From Kribbella sandramycini (GTDB lineage Bacteria; Actinomycetota; Actinomycetes; Propionibacteriales; Kribbellaceae), in contig NZ_JABJRC010000006.1 of the NCBI RefSeq assembly GCF_013131805.1, forward strand, positions 248,001 through 312,000: a stretch of DNA of 64,000 nucleotides, read 5' to 3'. Positions within the stretch are counted from its first letter, which is position 1. Each line of letters begins with the position of its first letter. This document shows, piece by piece, positions 9,501-16,816 of this stretch. Both the position numbers and the translations under genes were made by a program. A model generated the notes under the pieces. The model was not told the DNA's origin. It made no database searches and saw nothing but the letters and a program-made list of their open reading frames with translations.

Positions 9501-10728
9501 GGCCGAGTCGGTCGGCGTGCACGAGCGGATCGCCGGCGGCGGCGCCGGAGGACAGCTCCAGCCGGATCCCCGCGTCGCGGTTGCGGTGGATGACGAGGTC
9601 GAGGGATCCGACCGGGCCGCTGCTGACTCGTTCGGTGATCACGCCGGTTTCGCCCAGGCGCGGCGCCGACTCGAAGAGTTTGATGTTGATCGTCGGCAGC
9701 GCGAGATAGGAGGCCTGGCCGCCGGGCCAGGAGCGGGCGATCTGGTGGTCCTCGGCCGCGATGTGCCGGCGGGAGGTCTTCAGCTGCCCGGCGACGATCT
9801 CGAGCACGTCCGCGACCGTGTGGTGTGGGCTGAGCTCGGTGACGATCGGCATCGATCGGGAGATCGCGCTCGGCGTTTTCAGCGCCTCGCGATCGTCGCG
9901 CAGCATCAGCGGGACCCGGACCGCGACGAAGTCCCGGCCGTCGGCGAGGGCGGTGTAGACGCCCCACAGCGCGATCAGGGCGTCGGTCCAGGAAACCCGC
10001 GCGGCGCGGGCGAACTGCTGAACTCGCGGATAGAGGTCGTCCGGGACCGGGACGGACACCGGCCGGCTGGAGGAGGCGAAGAGATCGGCGACGTCCTCCG
10101 CCGCCAGGCTCTCGTGGCCGGCGCTCTCGATCTCCAGGACGCCGCTCCAGTAGGCGACGTCGGCCGCGGCCGCCTCCTGCTGTTCGGCGCCCAGGACGTT
10201 CTTCAACTCGCCGAACCAGCGCACCGGGACCGGCTCACCGGCTTGGGCGGCAGAGTAGACGTCGGCGACGCGGCGGATGAAGAGAAAGATGCTGTAGCCG
10301 TCGACGAGCAGAATGCTGGTGACCAGGATCCAGGCCCAGGTCCCGTCCGCGCGGCGGACCAGCGTCGAGCTCGTCGCGGGCTCCCCGGCAGCCGCCGTCC
10401 CAGCGAGCTGTTCGCGGGCCAGCGCCCGGACCTGATCGTCGTCCTGACCGGCGTCGACGATCTCGGTCGAGAGCGTCGCGGTGGCGTCGACGTACTGGAA
10501 CGGGACGCCGTCGTCGGCGCCGAACCGGGCCCGGAGGGTGTCGGTCTCGGCGAAGACGGTGCTGATCGAGGACGCGAGCAGAACCGGGTCGATCGGGCCG
10601 TCCAGCCAGACCAGACGGCCCGCACAGAACACCGAGGACTCCGGAGCGAGGCTGCGCGCTCCCCAGTTGCCGCGCTGGCTCGCGGTCAGCGGCAGACGAT
10701 CAAGAGCCGTCAACGGAAGCACCCTCAC
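3565..10728 (-). CDS. Two-module non-ribosomal peptide synthetase, C-A-T-C-A-T-(degenerate E)
   Basis: The 2387-residue NRPS reads as C1 (~10-430), A1 (~450-910), T1 (Ser962 in GGHSLL), C2 (~1015-1450, HHHAVDEWS at 1146-1154), A2 (~1465-1945), T2 (Ser2005 in GGDSIS) and an epimerase-like tail (~2050-2387). In C1 the HHxxxDG motif is SILLVDG (138-144), so the catalytic His is missing. The A2 pocket reads DVWHFSLVDK, the serine code of EntF. A1 reads VDTLISFGDK, closest to the published beta-alanine code VDxVISxADK. The tail keeps VGPFT but has HAAVVDR instead of HHxxxDG and is too short; no thioesterase is present. Start GTG 10728 (or GTG 10722) lies inside the end of the ATPase gene (29-bp overlap). 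The product is probably an aryl-capped siderophore peptide. Confidence 0.93.
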   Translation of the reverse strand: MRVLPLTALDRLPLTASQRGNWGARSLAPESSVFCAGRLVWLDGPIDPVLLASSISTVFAETDTLRARFGADDGVPFQYVDATATLSTEIVDAGQDDDQVRALAREQLAGTAAAGEPATSSTLVRRADGTWAWILVTSILLVDGYSIFLFIRRVADVYSAAQAGEPVPVRWFGELKNVLGAEQQEAAAADVAYWSGVLEIESAGHESLAAEDVADLFASSSRPVSVPVPDDLYPRVQQFARAARVSWTDALIALWGVYTALADGRDFVAVRVPLMLRDDREALKTPSAISRSMPIVTELSPHHTVADVLEIVAGQLKTSRRHIAAEDHQIARSWPGGQASYLALPTINIKLFESAPRLGETGVITERVSSGPVGSLDLVIHRNRDAGIRLELSSGAAAGDPLVHADRLGRFLDAVVDGSPTRTLYQVRAEFAPDAEGPDPSWTRGEALEVSGTTVDELLRRQSAANLDRIALVAADDSIRLTYGEFDSRVNAMAHLLVDQGVQVGDRVAVAMTRSVDLVVALAGVLRAGAAYVPIDPEYPADRIEHILDVAAPAAVITEVPDASAETAPMLKRPLNDLDAAVVIFTSGTTGNPKGATLSHRALVNRLTWGRQLLGYGPDDVALAKSGLGFVDAVTELFGPLTAGSQVIVVPTETAQDPTALLDTIGRHGVTHLLTVPSLADVLVRHDAPLPTLKHWISSGEALTRASADAMHLAAPQAELHNFYGSTEVTGDATTGRLEIGAPVANTTAHILDAWLRPVPAGVTGELYLGGVQLADGYLGNPALTAQRFVAGDNGTRLYRTGDLARWNAEGQLECLGRSDDQVKIRGNRIEPAEIRATLEQHRAVSGAAVVALDHPAGGKYLAAYVTGDAVPTDELRAHLEQSLPDYMVPTTYTHLDRFPVTPNGKLDRRALPQPDLTAGATDSRAPETATELALADIFRDVLRLDTELGVGTDFFRIGGHSLLAARVVARANAVLGTALTLRDVFDHPRISELAQLADTSTATPSTRVGELPRPAVLPVSYGQQALWLIDQLGAAGARYVVPVVLRLRGELDPDALVLAARDVVARHEALRTLLVENGGTLTQVVVPAQEAADRLSLLVEDDATGVEARVRAVVRAGFDLAVDLPIRVALLRAGDDEWVFVVAVHHHAVDEWSFPSLLGDLSTAYQARAAGHEPGWTPLPAQYADYAIWQRDVLGAASDPQSPLSGHLAYWREVLADAPEESTITLDRPRPVNPTYRGTDLRFSIDPQVATGLRQVADAQGVSMFMTLQAATALTVSALGAGPDVLIGSPVGGRTEDGLEALVGYFVNTLPIRHRFQAGDTIADVLQHTRRSVLGGFEHQAAPFEEITRTLGTGRSVGRNPLFQTMLTHRVVSGGRASGLRLAGIETTSTPVSVGAVKTDLDLDIFDADAGLSGRLAYATDLFDDTTAERFVAVFKSVLAAITSDPAQRVGELDLLPAEESQQIDGWSHGAPVKVPAATLDELVRRQAAASPDAVAVLADDGADLTFRQFDARVNALAHRLIEQGVQVGDRVAVALPRSPELVIALAGVIRAGAAYVPIDPDYPAERVKHILADAEPRVVLTDQHLDEFGAELVDPPQLTRPLLPTDAAYVIFTSGTTGRPKGVQVNHQAIVNRLHWMRDDYQIGATDRVLLKTPFTFDVSVWEFFLPLITGAVLVVAQDGGHKDPQYLLEVIARRAVTVTHFVPSMLAAFLASAPDRTSVRSVRRVFCSGEALPGSTAAGAVELFDNAELHNLYGPTEAAVDVTAHQAVQLADATGVPIGVPVANTTTQVLDSWLRPVPVGVAGELYLGGVQLADGYVARAGLTADRFVADPFSADGARLYRTGDVVQWNAQGQLEYLGRSDDQVKIRGNRIELDEIRAVLEQHSAVSGAAVVALDNPAGGKYLAAYITGTEDTEALRDYVAQSLPEYMVPTTFTPLDRFPVTANGKLDRRALPEPNLAAGATAGRPPETDTEIALAGVFREVLHLDTEFGVDDDFFRLGGDSISAARIVAAAREHDLTLKLSDVFAQRTIGALAALLTLDAGPAEPVLVPTSAALERLREADPAPAEYVFTEFIDLPPDSTSESIDAAFRALVAITDALRLSVDASSRRLWFTHLLPAETVQPQIVELADIDALRPAAVELIDLTAGQPVALAHTRTVAVLAVHAAVVDRSSLHQLATALQHPGSPPLRLVPALEALEAAGEATTTDGLDQWKSLLTRAQAVDEDVFASGNISSFQCDSYRTEEAITTAIRVALHSTGIAERIGGVVDEDVPLALDSPVGPFTAAATVALDAAEPTRTTELALLRYHNKAGRRALRRAPSPAALVTRIYGPAGSPSPEGTEQLYRAVIRYHLTPEATTITLLGFAEEAATALCDALGRQSQVQV
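4860..9260 (-). repeat. Internally duplicated adenylation-domain DNA in the NRPS
   Basis: DNA of about 4860-6240 (A2) and 7980-9310 (A1) is very similar in blocks, for example around 4905-4960 versus 8025-8080 and 5100-5160 versus 8220-8285. The proteins share long near-identical stretches (VANTTxxxLDxWLRPVP, GELYLGGVQLADGY, SDDQVKIRGNRIE). The substrate-pocket part between (~5400-5850 versus ~8520-8930) is clearly divergent. This points to module duplication or gene conversion that spares the specificity region. Confidence 0.7.
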
Positions 10729-11599
10729 CCTTCTTGAGCTTCGCCGGGCGGTCCCGGCCCAGCGGTACGACGGACGGCGTACCGGCGACCGGATCGGGGA
10801 CGACGAGGCAACGCAGTCCGAAGACCTCGTGGACGAGGTCGGCGGTGACGATCTCGGCCGGCGCGCCTTCGGCGACGACCTGGCCGTCCTTCATCGCGAT
10901 CAGGTGCGTGGCGTAGCGAGCGGCGTGGTTCAGGTCGTGCAGGACGGCTACCAGGGTGTGGCCGACGTGGTGCAGGTCGGTGAACAGCTCCATCAGCTCG
11001 ATCTGATGGGTGATGTCGAGGAAGGTGGTCGGCTCGTCGAGCAGCATGATGTCGGTGTGCTGCGCGAGCGCCATGGCCACCCAGACCCGCTGGCGCTGGC
11101 CGCCGGACAACTCGTCCACCAGCCGGGCGGACAGGTCGGTGACCGAGGTTTGGCGCATCGCCCTCAGCACGGCCTGCTCGTCGGCCTCGGTCCACTGCCG
11201 CACGAACCCCTGATGCGGATACCGGCCCCGCGCCACCAGATCGCCCACGGTGATGCCGTCGGGGGCGATCGAGCTCTGCGGCAACAGCCCGACCCGCCGC
11301 GCCACCTCCTTGGTCTTGAAGGAGTTGATGTCGGCGCCGTCCAGAACGACCTGCCCGGCCGAGGGTTTCAGCAGCCGGGACAGGCCGCGGAGCAGGGTGG
11401 ACTTACCGCACGCGTTCGGGCCGACGATCACCGTGAACGACTCGTCGGGGATCGCCACCGACAGCTCCCGGGAGATGACGCGTTTGTCGTAGCCGATCGT
11501 CGCCGACTCCACGTGCAGCCGGGAGTCGCTCGGGGACGGAGTTGACATGGCTGTGTCTCCCGCTGCCGCAAGGCCGTTGATGCTGGTGGGGGTGCTCAC
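10700..11599 (-). CDS. Iron-siderophore ABC importer ATPase (FecE/FepC type)
   Basis: The 299-residue ATPase drives ferric-siderophore import with the two permeases and the lipoprotein encoded just upstream. Walker A is GPNACGKST, the signature LSGGQRQR and Walker B IMLLDEPT; SSIAPDGITVGDLVARGRYPHQ is typical of FecE/FhuC proteins. GTG 11599 was chosen because it overlaps the permease stop (GTGA) and has AGGAG at 6-nt spacing. A second good start, ATG 11548 with GGGAG, would remove 17 residues; both N-termini begin MSTP. Its 3' end overlaps the NRPS start, so uptake and assembly genes are one transcriptional unit. Confidence 0.92.
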   Translation of the reverse strand: MSTPTSINGLAAAGDTAMSTPSPSDSRLHVESATIGYDKRVISRELSVAIPDESFTVIVGPNACGKSTLLRGLSRLLKPSAGQVVLDGADINSFKTKEVARRVGLLPQSSIAPDGITVGDLVARGRYPHQGFVRQWTEADEQAVLRAMRQTSVTDLSARLVDELSGGQRQRVWVAMALAQHTDIMLLDEPTTFLDITHQIELMELFTDLHHVGHTLVAVLHDLNHAARYATHLIAMKDGQVVAEGAPAEIVTADLVHEVFGLRCLVVPDPVAGTPSVVPLGRDRPAKLKKGEGASVDGS

Positions 11600-12645
11600 A
11601 GGCGTCTCCTGGCTTCGGTGATCAGCAACCAGCCGAGGTAGCCGCCGCCGAGTATGACGGTGACGATGCCGACCGGCAACGGAGTTGGTGCGACGTGCTG
11701 GGCGAGGTAGTCCGCTGCCAGACAGAGCAGTGCGCCGATCAGGGCGGCCGGAGCGAGCGTGATTCCGGCGCTGCGGGTGAGCCGGCGTCCGATCTGCGGG
11801 GCGACCAGCGAGATGAACGCGATCGGGCCGGACGCGGCGGTCACCGTCGCCATCAGCGCCACTCCCAGCACCATCAGCCCGAGCCGAACCGCGGAGACCC
11901 GGATGCCGTGGGCGGCGGCCGCGTCGTCCCCCAGCTCCAGTTGCCGCATCGGCCGGCTCGACAGCGCGGCCAGCAGCAGGAGGACGGCGATACAAGCGCC
12001 GCCGAAGGCGACCTGGCCCCAGGAGACGCCGTTCAGCGACCCGGCGCCCCAGGTCGCGGCGGCCATCGCCTGATCCAGGTCGGCTTTGAGGATCAGCCAG
12101 GTGTTGGCCGAGGCGAGCATCGCCGAGATGGCGATGCCGACGACGATCAGGCGGAACCCCTGCACACCCCGCCGGTAGGCGAGCAGATACACGGCGAGGG
12201 CGGTCGCGACACCGCCGATCAGCGCGCCGCCGACCAGCTGCCAGTAGGTGCCGTTGACAACGAGGATCACGATCAGGGCGCCGGTGTAGGAGCCCTGGGA
12301 GAACCCGATGACGCCGGGGTCGGCGAGCGGGTTGCGCAGCGTCGACTGGAAGACTGCCCCGCTCACGCCCAGCGCGGCGCCGAACACCAGCGCCGCGGCT
12401 ACTCGCGGGAGCCGCCACTCGACCACGATGTCCCGGACGAGCCCGGTCGTCTCGCCGGTCAGCGCGGAGATCACCTGGCCCGGACCGAGCTGGAACGATC
12501 CGGTCATCAGAGCGAGCACCGCCGTACCGGCGATTGCCAGCACGAGGACGGCGCAGACGACGACTGAGCGCCACTCGACCCGTACGGCGACGTTGCGGCG
12601 CCGCAGCACCATGACCCGCCGTCCGAAGTCCACCCGCGTGCTCAT
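11596..12645 (-). CDS. Iron-siderophore ABC permease, FecCD family (second subunit)
   Basis: This is a 349-residue polytopic membrane protein of the FecCD/BtuC family. The family segment LRNPLADPGVIGFSQG and the coupling region HGIRVSAVRLG are present, and the C-terminal PLPVGIVTVILGGGYLGWLL is typical. Start ATG 12645 overlaps the preceding permease stop by 4 bp (ATGA), and its own stop overlaps the ATPase start. It should form the heterodimeric channel with the protein at 12642-13688. Confidence 0.92.
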   Translation of the reverse strand: MSTRVDFGRRVMVLRRRNVAVRVEWRSVVVCAVLVLAIAGTAVLALMTGSFQLGPGQVISALTGETTGLVRDIVVEWRLPRVAAALVFGAALGVSGAVFQSTLRNPLADPGVIGFSQGSYTGALIVILVVNGTYWQLVGGALIGGVATALAVYLLAYRRGVQGFRLIVVGIAISAMLASANTWLILKADLDQAMAAATWGAGSLNGVSWGQVAFGGACIAVLLLLAALSSRPMRQLELGDDAAAAHGIRVSAVRLGLMVLGVALMATVTAASGPIAFISLVAPQIGRRLTRSAGITLAPAALIGALLCLAADYLAQHVAPTPLPVGIVTVILGGGYLGWLLITEARRRL

Positions 12646-13688
12646 AGCCCGCTCGCTTTCTTCTGCCGCACGAGCGCGATGAGCACCGGGGCGCCGACGA
12701 AGGCGGTGACGATGCCGACGGGGAGCTCGCCGGGCCGCATCACGACCCGCCCGAGAATGTCGGAGACGAGCAGCAGGCTCGGGGCGAGCAGCACGCTGTA
12801 GGCGAAGATCCAGCGCTGGTGCGGGCCGACGATCCAGCGGGCGACGTGCGGGACCATCAGCCCGATGAAGCTGATCGGACCGGCGATCGCGGTGGCGCCG
12901 CCGGAGAGCAGGGTCAGTGCGATGATCGCGAGGATTCGGGTGCGCACCAGCTGGACGCCCTGAGCGGCGGCCACCTCGTCGCCGAGGGCCATCGCGTTCA
13001 GCGGGCCGGACACCAGGAAGGCCAGGACGAGCCCGATCGCGAAGAACGGCAGGATCGGCCAGATCAGCTCGAGTGGGCGGCTGACGACCGAACCGGCGTT
13101 CCAGGAGCGCATTGCGTCGAAGGCATCCGGATTGGTCAGCTCGAGGGCCGAACCGGCGCCGCCGAGCACCGAGCCGACGCAGAGACCGGCAAGCACCATC
13201 ATGACCGGTGATTGGCCGCGCCGGGTCGACCCGAGCGCGAGCACCATCAGCGTGACGATCAGCGTCCCGCCGAACGCGAACCACATGTAGCTCTGGATGT
13301 CGCGGATGCCGAGCAGCGCGATGGCGACCGACACCGCGAAGGAGGCGCCCGCGTTCAGCCCCAGGATGCCCGGATCGGCCAGCGGGTTCCGGGTCAGTGC
13401 CTGGATCAGCGCCCCGGCGACACCGAGCGCGATCCCGACGACCAGCCCGGCGACGGTGCGCGGCAGCCGGAAGTCCCGGATCGCGAACTGATCGATGTCG
13501 GCCGTCGGATCGAACAGCGCCTTCCACACCACGGCGGGGCTGATGGAGGTCGACCCGATCAGCACGCTAGCCACCAGCAACACCAGGAGCAGCACGAGCG
13601 CGAGGAGCAGGCCGATCAGCCGACGCCGCGATCCGGACACCGTGACGGCGCCCGGATCGACGGGTCGGCGCAGGGTGAGAGCTGTCAC
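12642..13688 (-). CDS. Iron-siderophore ABC permease, FecCD family (first subunit)
   Basis: The 348-residue FecCD permease has about nine or ten hydrophobic segments, the family motif LTRNPLADPGILGLNAGAS, the ATPase-contact region QGVQLVRTRIL and a C-terminal GELPVGIVTAFVGAPVLIALVR. Start GTG 13688 overlaps the lipoprotein stop (GTGA). Together with the downstream permease and ATPase it forms the inner-membrane part of the siderophore importer. Confidence 0.92.
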   Translation of the reverse strand: MTALTLRRPVDPGAVTVSGSRRRLIGLLLALVLLLVLLVASVLIGSTSISPAVVWKALFDPTADIDQFAIRDFRLPRTVAGLVVGIALGVAGALIQALTRNPLADPGILGLNAGASFAVSVAIALLGIRDIQSYMWFAFGGTLIVTLMVLALGSTRRGQSPVMMVLAGLCVGSVLGGAGSALELTNPDAFDAMRSWNAGSVVSRPLELIWPILPFFAIGLVLAFLVSGPLNAMALGDEVAAAQGVQLVRTRILAIIALTLLSGGATAIAGPISFIGLMVPHVARWIVGPHQRWIFAYSVLLAPSLLLVSDILGRVVMRPGELPVGIVTAFVGAPVLIALVRQKKASGL

Positions 13689-14674
13689 TTCTTGGCGGGC
13701 AGGGTCGCCAGCGCCTTGTCGAGCGAGTCGAGGTACCGCAGAACGGCGCCGTAGGAGTTGTTACCCGGGCAGAAGACGCCGAGCGCGCGACCCGACGTCA
13801 CGGTCGGCAGCGCCTTCCAGGTGTTCGTCGCGACCACCGGCGCGAAGACCTGGGTCGCCTGGCCCTTGTCGTCGGCGGGGTAGGTGATCACGTCGTACTG
13901 CGACAGCTTCGAGAGCTGCTCGAACGGCAGCGACTCGTAGGCCAGCGGGTCCTTGCCGGCCGGCGCCTTGGGGAAGTTCAGGCCGACGTCGTCCTGGGCG
14001 ATCTCGACACAGCCGATGTCCCCGATGACGTACGTCCCGGGGTCGGAGTTCGAGTAGCGGTCCAGGTTGACGAACTTGGTGTTCTTGATGACGTCGGCGT
14101 ACGTCTGCTTCATCTTGGCGACGTCACCCTCGAACTCCGCCTTCTGCTTGCCTAGGGCATCCTTCACGTTCCCGGCTTCGCCGAGCCCCTCGGCGAGTGC
14201 CTTCCACTCGGTGTCGAGCCCCCAGAAGACGGTCGGCGCGATCGTGGTGAGCTGCTTCTCCATCTTCTTGAACTCGGCGTCGGGGATCTGCACCAGGATC
14301 AGGTCCGGCTTCAGCGCAGCCACCTTCTCCAGGTCGACCTCGTCGCCGAGGTTCTCGGCCTTCTCCCAGGTCGCGCGCTGCTCCGGCGGCAACAGGGCGA
14401 GATCCGAGTCGGGCACCCCGGTGACGCCCACCGGCTTGCCGCCCATGTCGATGAACGGCAGGTCCGTGTTGCCGATCGTGACGACGCGCTGCGGCGCGGC
14501 GGGGATCGTGACGGCGCCGTTGGCGGCCGTGACGGTTCGGGTCTCGGCGGCCTTGTCGCCGGTCGCGGCGCCGGACTTGTCGTCGCCTCCGCCGCAGGCC
14601 GTCAGGACGAGCGCGAGGCTCAGGACCGCGGCGGCCGCGGCTGCGCCGCGTCGCTTCAGGGGTGTCGTGGTCAT
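13685..14674 (-). CDS. Iron-siderophore substrate-binding lipoprotein (FecB/FepB type)
   Basis: This is a 329-residue class III solute-binding lipoprotein. It has a basic N-terminus, a hydrophobic stretch and the lipobox LTAC (Cys about residue 26), followed by an acidic linker. The body carries the TroA-like pattern QRVVTIGNTDLPFIDMGGKPVGVTG and LEKVAALKPDLILV. Start ATG 14674 fits the signal peptide; upstream in-frame codons add only a non-conserved Arg/Ser-rich stretch. It captures the ferric siderophore outside the membrane and hands it to the FecCD permeases encoded next in the operon. Confidence 0.92.
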   Translation of the reverse strand: MTTTPLKRRGAAAAAAVLSLALVLTACGGGDDKSGAATGDKAAETRTVTAANGAVTIPAAPQRVVTIGNTDLPFIDMGGKPVGVTGVPDSDLALLPPEQRATWEKAENLGDEVDLEKVAALKPDLILVQIPDAEFKKMEKQLTTIAPTVFWGLDTEWKALAEGLGEAGNVKDALGKQKAEFEGDVAKMKQTYADVIKNTKFVNLDRYSNSDPGTYVIGDIGCVEIAQDDVGLNFPKAPAGKDPLAYESLPFEQLSKLSQYDVITYPADDKGQATQVFAPVVATNTWKALPTVTSGRALGVFCPGNNSYGAVLRYLDSLDKALATLPAKK

Positions 14675-14712
14675 GGGTGTGCTCTTTCTTTCTGTTTCAG
14701 GGGATCGGGAGC

Positions 14713-16578
14713 TCAGCGGATGCCGGCGGGTACGAGTTCGTGGACTGTGGTGCCCCACCCGACGGTGTGGGTGGTGGTGCGGACCAGACCGGCGCGGGTG
14801 ATCACCGCGCCGAGTTCGGCCGCGGTGCGCAGGCCGGAGCCGTGCACGGTCAGGCCGATCAGGTCGGCTTCGCCGTCGTGCTCGTCCAGGTCGTCGGTGT
14901 TGAGGACCTCCTCGATCAACAGCACCCGGCCGTCCGGGAGCAGGTTCTCGGCTGCCCGGCGCAGTGCGTGGGCGGCGTCCGGGTCGGGCAGAGCCTTGAG
15001 CGCGCGGCTGATGAACACCACATCGGCGGCCGGGCCGGCCTCGAAGACGGATTGCTCGACGACGCCGACTCGCGCACGCTGCTGGTCGTCGGGGATGCTG
15101 TCGGGCAGATCCCGGCGCAGCCAGTCGGCCTGGGCGGGCAGCGCGCAGATCGTCACGCGCAGATCGTTGTGGACGGCAACGAACTCACGGGCCTGGGCGG
15201 CCGCTCCACCAGAGTGGATCACCACGTGCCGCACGCCGGCGAGCAGCTCGGACTCGGCGATCGACATGGCCAGCGCGGACTGGAACTTCGCCAGGCGCTC
15301 CAGATAGCGGTCCTCGTAGCCCTGCTCGGCTCGCACGTCCGCAAAGGTCCGGCCGGTCACAGCCGCGTAGGAGGCGCGGCCTGTACGGATCGACTCGGTC
15401 AGGCCCTGGATGCCGAGCATCTCCCGGCCGGCCACTCCAGCCGGGTGCAGAGTGTCGGCCACGAACTCGTTGGTCAGGACCTCGCCGACCGCCGTCAGCC
15501 CGTAGTGGCCCGGCTCGGGCGTAGTCACGATGCCGACGGCGTCCAGATAGCGCAGCAGCTTGCCCAAGGCCCGCTCGTCGCTTCCGCTCTTGGCTGCCAG
15601 CTCCGCGACGCTGGTGACGCCACGGGAGATCAGCTCCGGCACATCCAGTTCGACGGCGGTGCGGATCGCGATCGGCCGAATCAGCTCGGTCAGCTCATGG
15701 AGCTGCTCGAACGGCGTCTTGGACTTCTCCGGGTCGGGTATCGCTCCATCGCTGTCCAGGACGACGACCTCGCCGCGACGCCAGTACCCGGTGAACTCGA
15801 TGTCCGCCTTCGGCACTGCCCGGTCTTCGACCAGATGGCGGCGTAGGTTCCGTACTGTCGTCTGCTCGCCGGCAACCCAGGCGAACGCGCGACCCGACCA
15901 CCAGTCGGCCTTGCCGACCGCATCGCGCAGCAGGGTGCTCGTACCTGCCTCGGCGCCGTCGCGGACCAGCCAGGTCACCTCGACATTCGGCAGCGCCCGC
16001 AGCTCCAGCCGGTGCGCCTCCTCGGCGACCTCGACGAACACCTGTGCCCGCGTGTCCTCTGCCAGTTCATCGAGCAGCCGGGCGATCGCGGGGATCGCTG
16101 TGTCGTCACCGGCGACCAGCAACCAGTCCGCGTCGTTCGGGAGCGCACGAGACGCACTCGGGCCGTAGAAGGAGATGCGGTCGCCGACCTGCGCGCGGTA
16201 CGCCCACGTGGTGCCGACGCCGACGCCGTGCCGGACGAAGTCCACATCCAGCTCGCCTGCGTCGGCGTCCCACCGACGCACGGTGTAGATCTTCGACAGC
16301 GGGCGCGGGCTCCTCGGCAGATCCAAGCCCTTCTCCTGCTGCACCGGCAGCACCGGCTCGGTCTGGCCCGGGTAACAGAACAGCAGCCGGATGTCGTCGT
16401 CGAAGCCGGCAGACTCGAAGGCCGGCTGCGCGAACCCGTTCGCCGAAGTGAACTCCCGCAGCTGCGCGCCGCTCAGCGTGACCCTGCGCATACCCGGCGT
16501 CAGGTCCAGTACCCGAACGACCTCGACTTCCCGCAGGGTCAGGGGATGCACCGTGAGCCGGCGCGAGGTCTTCGGCAT
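14713..16578 (-). CDS. SIP fused to methyltransferase-like domain, copy 2 (first gene of iron operon)
   Basis: This 621-residue paralogue of the 1705-3555 product is colinear over its whole length. The SIP half has KIYTVRRWD and KADIEFTGYWRRGEV. In the methyltransferase-like half motif I is VVIHSGGAAAQAR, with the GxGxG loop lost even more than in copy 1, and no catalytic His motif is visible. ATG 16578 matches the N-terminus of copy 1 (MPKTSRR against MPRRARP); GGAAAGG lies upstream. It is the first gene after the iron box (16627-16645), 38 nt before the lipoprotein gene. Likely a ferric-siderophore reductase with a non-enzymatic or altered C-terminal domain. Confidence 0.88.
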   Translation of the reverse strand: MPKTSRRLTVHPLTLREVEVVRVLDLTPGMRRVTLSGAQLREFTSANGFAQPAFESAGFDDDIRLLFCYPGQTEPVLPVQQEKGLDLPRSPRPLSKIYTVRRWDADAGELDVDFVRHGVGVGTTWAYRAQVGDRISFYGPSASRALPNDADWLLVAGDDTAIPAIARLLDELAEDTRAQVFVEVAEEAHRLELRALPNVEVTWLVRDGAEAGTSTLLRDAVGKADWWSGRAFAWVAGEQTTVRNLRRHLVEDRAVPKADIEFTGYWRRGEVVVLDSDGAIPDPEKSKTPFEQLHELTELIRPIAIRTAVELDVPELISRGVTSVAELAAKSGSDERALGKLLRYLDAVGIVTTPEPGHYGLTAVGEVLTNEFVADTLHPAGVAGREMLGIQGLTESIRTGRASYAAVTGRTFADVRAEQGYEDRYLERLAKFQSALAMSIAESELLAGVRHVVIHSGGAAAQAREFVAVHNDLRVTICALPAQADWLRRDLPDSIPDDQQRARVGVVEQSVFEAGPAADVVFISRALKALPDPDAAHALRRAAENLLPDGRVLLIEEVLNTDDLDEHDGEADLIGLTVHGSGLRTAAELGAVITRAGLVRTTTHTVGWGTTVHELVPAGIR

Positions 16579-16623
16579 GCTGAGAGCGGGCCTTTCCGAT
16601 CTTCCAGGATCCAACCGGGTGCA

Positions 16624-16645
16624 ATATTAGGTAACCCTTACCTTA
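16624..16645 (-). promoter_or_regulatory. IdeR/DmdR iron box overlapping promoter of siderophore operon
   Basis: Positions 16627-16645 read TTAGGTAACCCTTACCTTA, matching 18 of 19 positions of the consensus TWAGGTWAGSCTWACCTWA of iron-dependent DtxR-family repressors. A minus-strand -10-like TAATAT lies at 16624-16629, so the box overlaps the core promoter, as expected for repression when iron is plentiful. The likely start site is about 40 nt before ATG 16578. Confidence 0.9.
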
Positions 16646-16651
16646 AAAGCC

Positions 16652-16667
16652 AGTGGTGAACACCACT
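16652..16667. promoter_or_regulatory. Short perfect inverted repeat beside the iron box
   Basis: AGTGGTGAACACCACT has 7-bp arms around AA. It lies 7 bp upstream (in minus-strand sense) of the iron box and could be a second operator of the siderophore operon or a chance palindrome. Confidence 0.3.
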
Positions 16668-16689
16668 CGCCCGCCCCCTGCGGCCGGAT

Positions 16690-16718
16690 TTGGTTGCGCA
16701 CCGGCCATCCCCTAGACT
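16690..16718 (+). promoter_or_regulatory. Probable promoter of the initiator tRNA gene
   Basis: TTGGTT at 16690-16695 and TAGACT at 16713-16718 are separated by 17 bp. The expected start site lies about a dozen bases before the mature tRNA 5' end. The match is moderate but spacing and position are right. Confidence 0.5.
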
Positions 16719-16737
16719 TACCGGCGTAAGACAGCGG

Positions 16738-16811
16738 CGCGGGGTGGAGCAGCTCGGTAGCTCGCTGGGCTCATAACCCAGAGGTCGCAGGTTCAAATCC
16801 TGCCCCCGCTA
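16738..16811 (+). tRNA. Initiator tRNA-fMet (CAT)
   Basis: The cloverleaf can be folded by eye. The acceptor CGCGGGG pairs with CCCCGCT except for an unpaired 1:72 position, a hallmark of initiators. The D arm is GAGC...GCTC, the anticodon stem CTGGG/CCCAG has three consecutive G:C pairs around CTCATAA, and the T arm is GCAGG-TTCAAAT-CCTGC. The CCA end is not encoded. Confidence 0.95.
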
Positions 16812-16816
16812 CTGAA

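Noticed and set aside
16738..16811. tRNA gene as an integration site for a mobile element covering the siderophore cluster
   Set aside because: No integrase gene and no second copy of the tRNA 3' end were seen on either side; the cluster has base composition like its surroundings.
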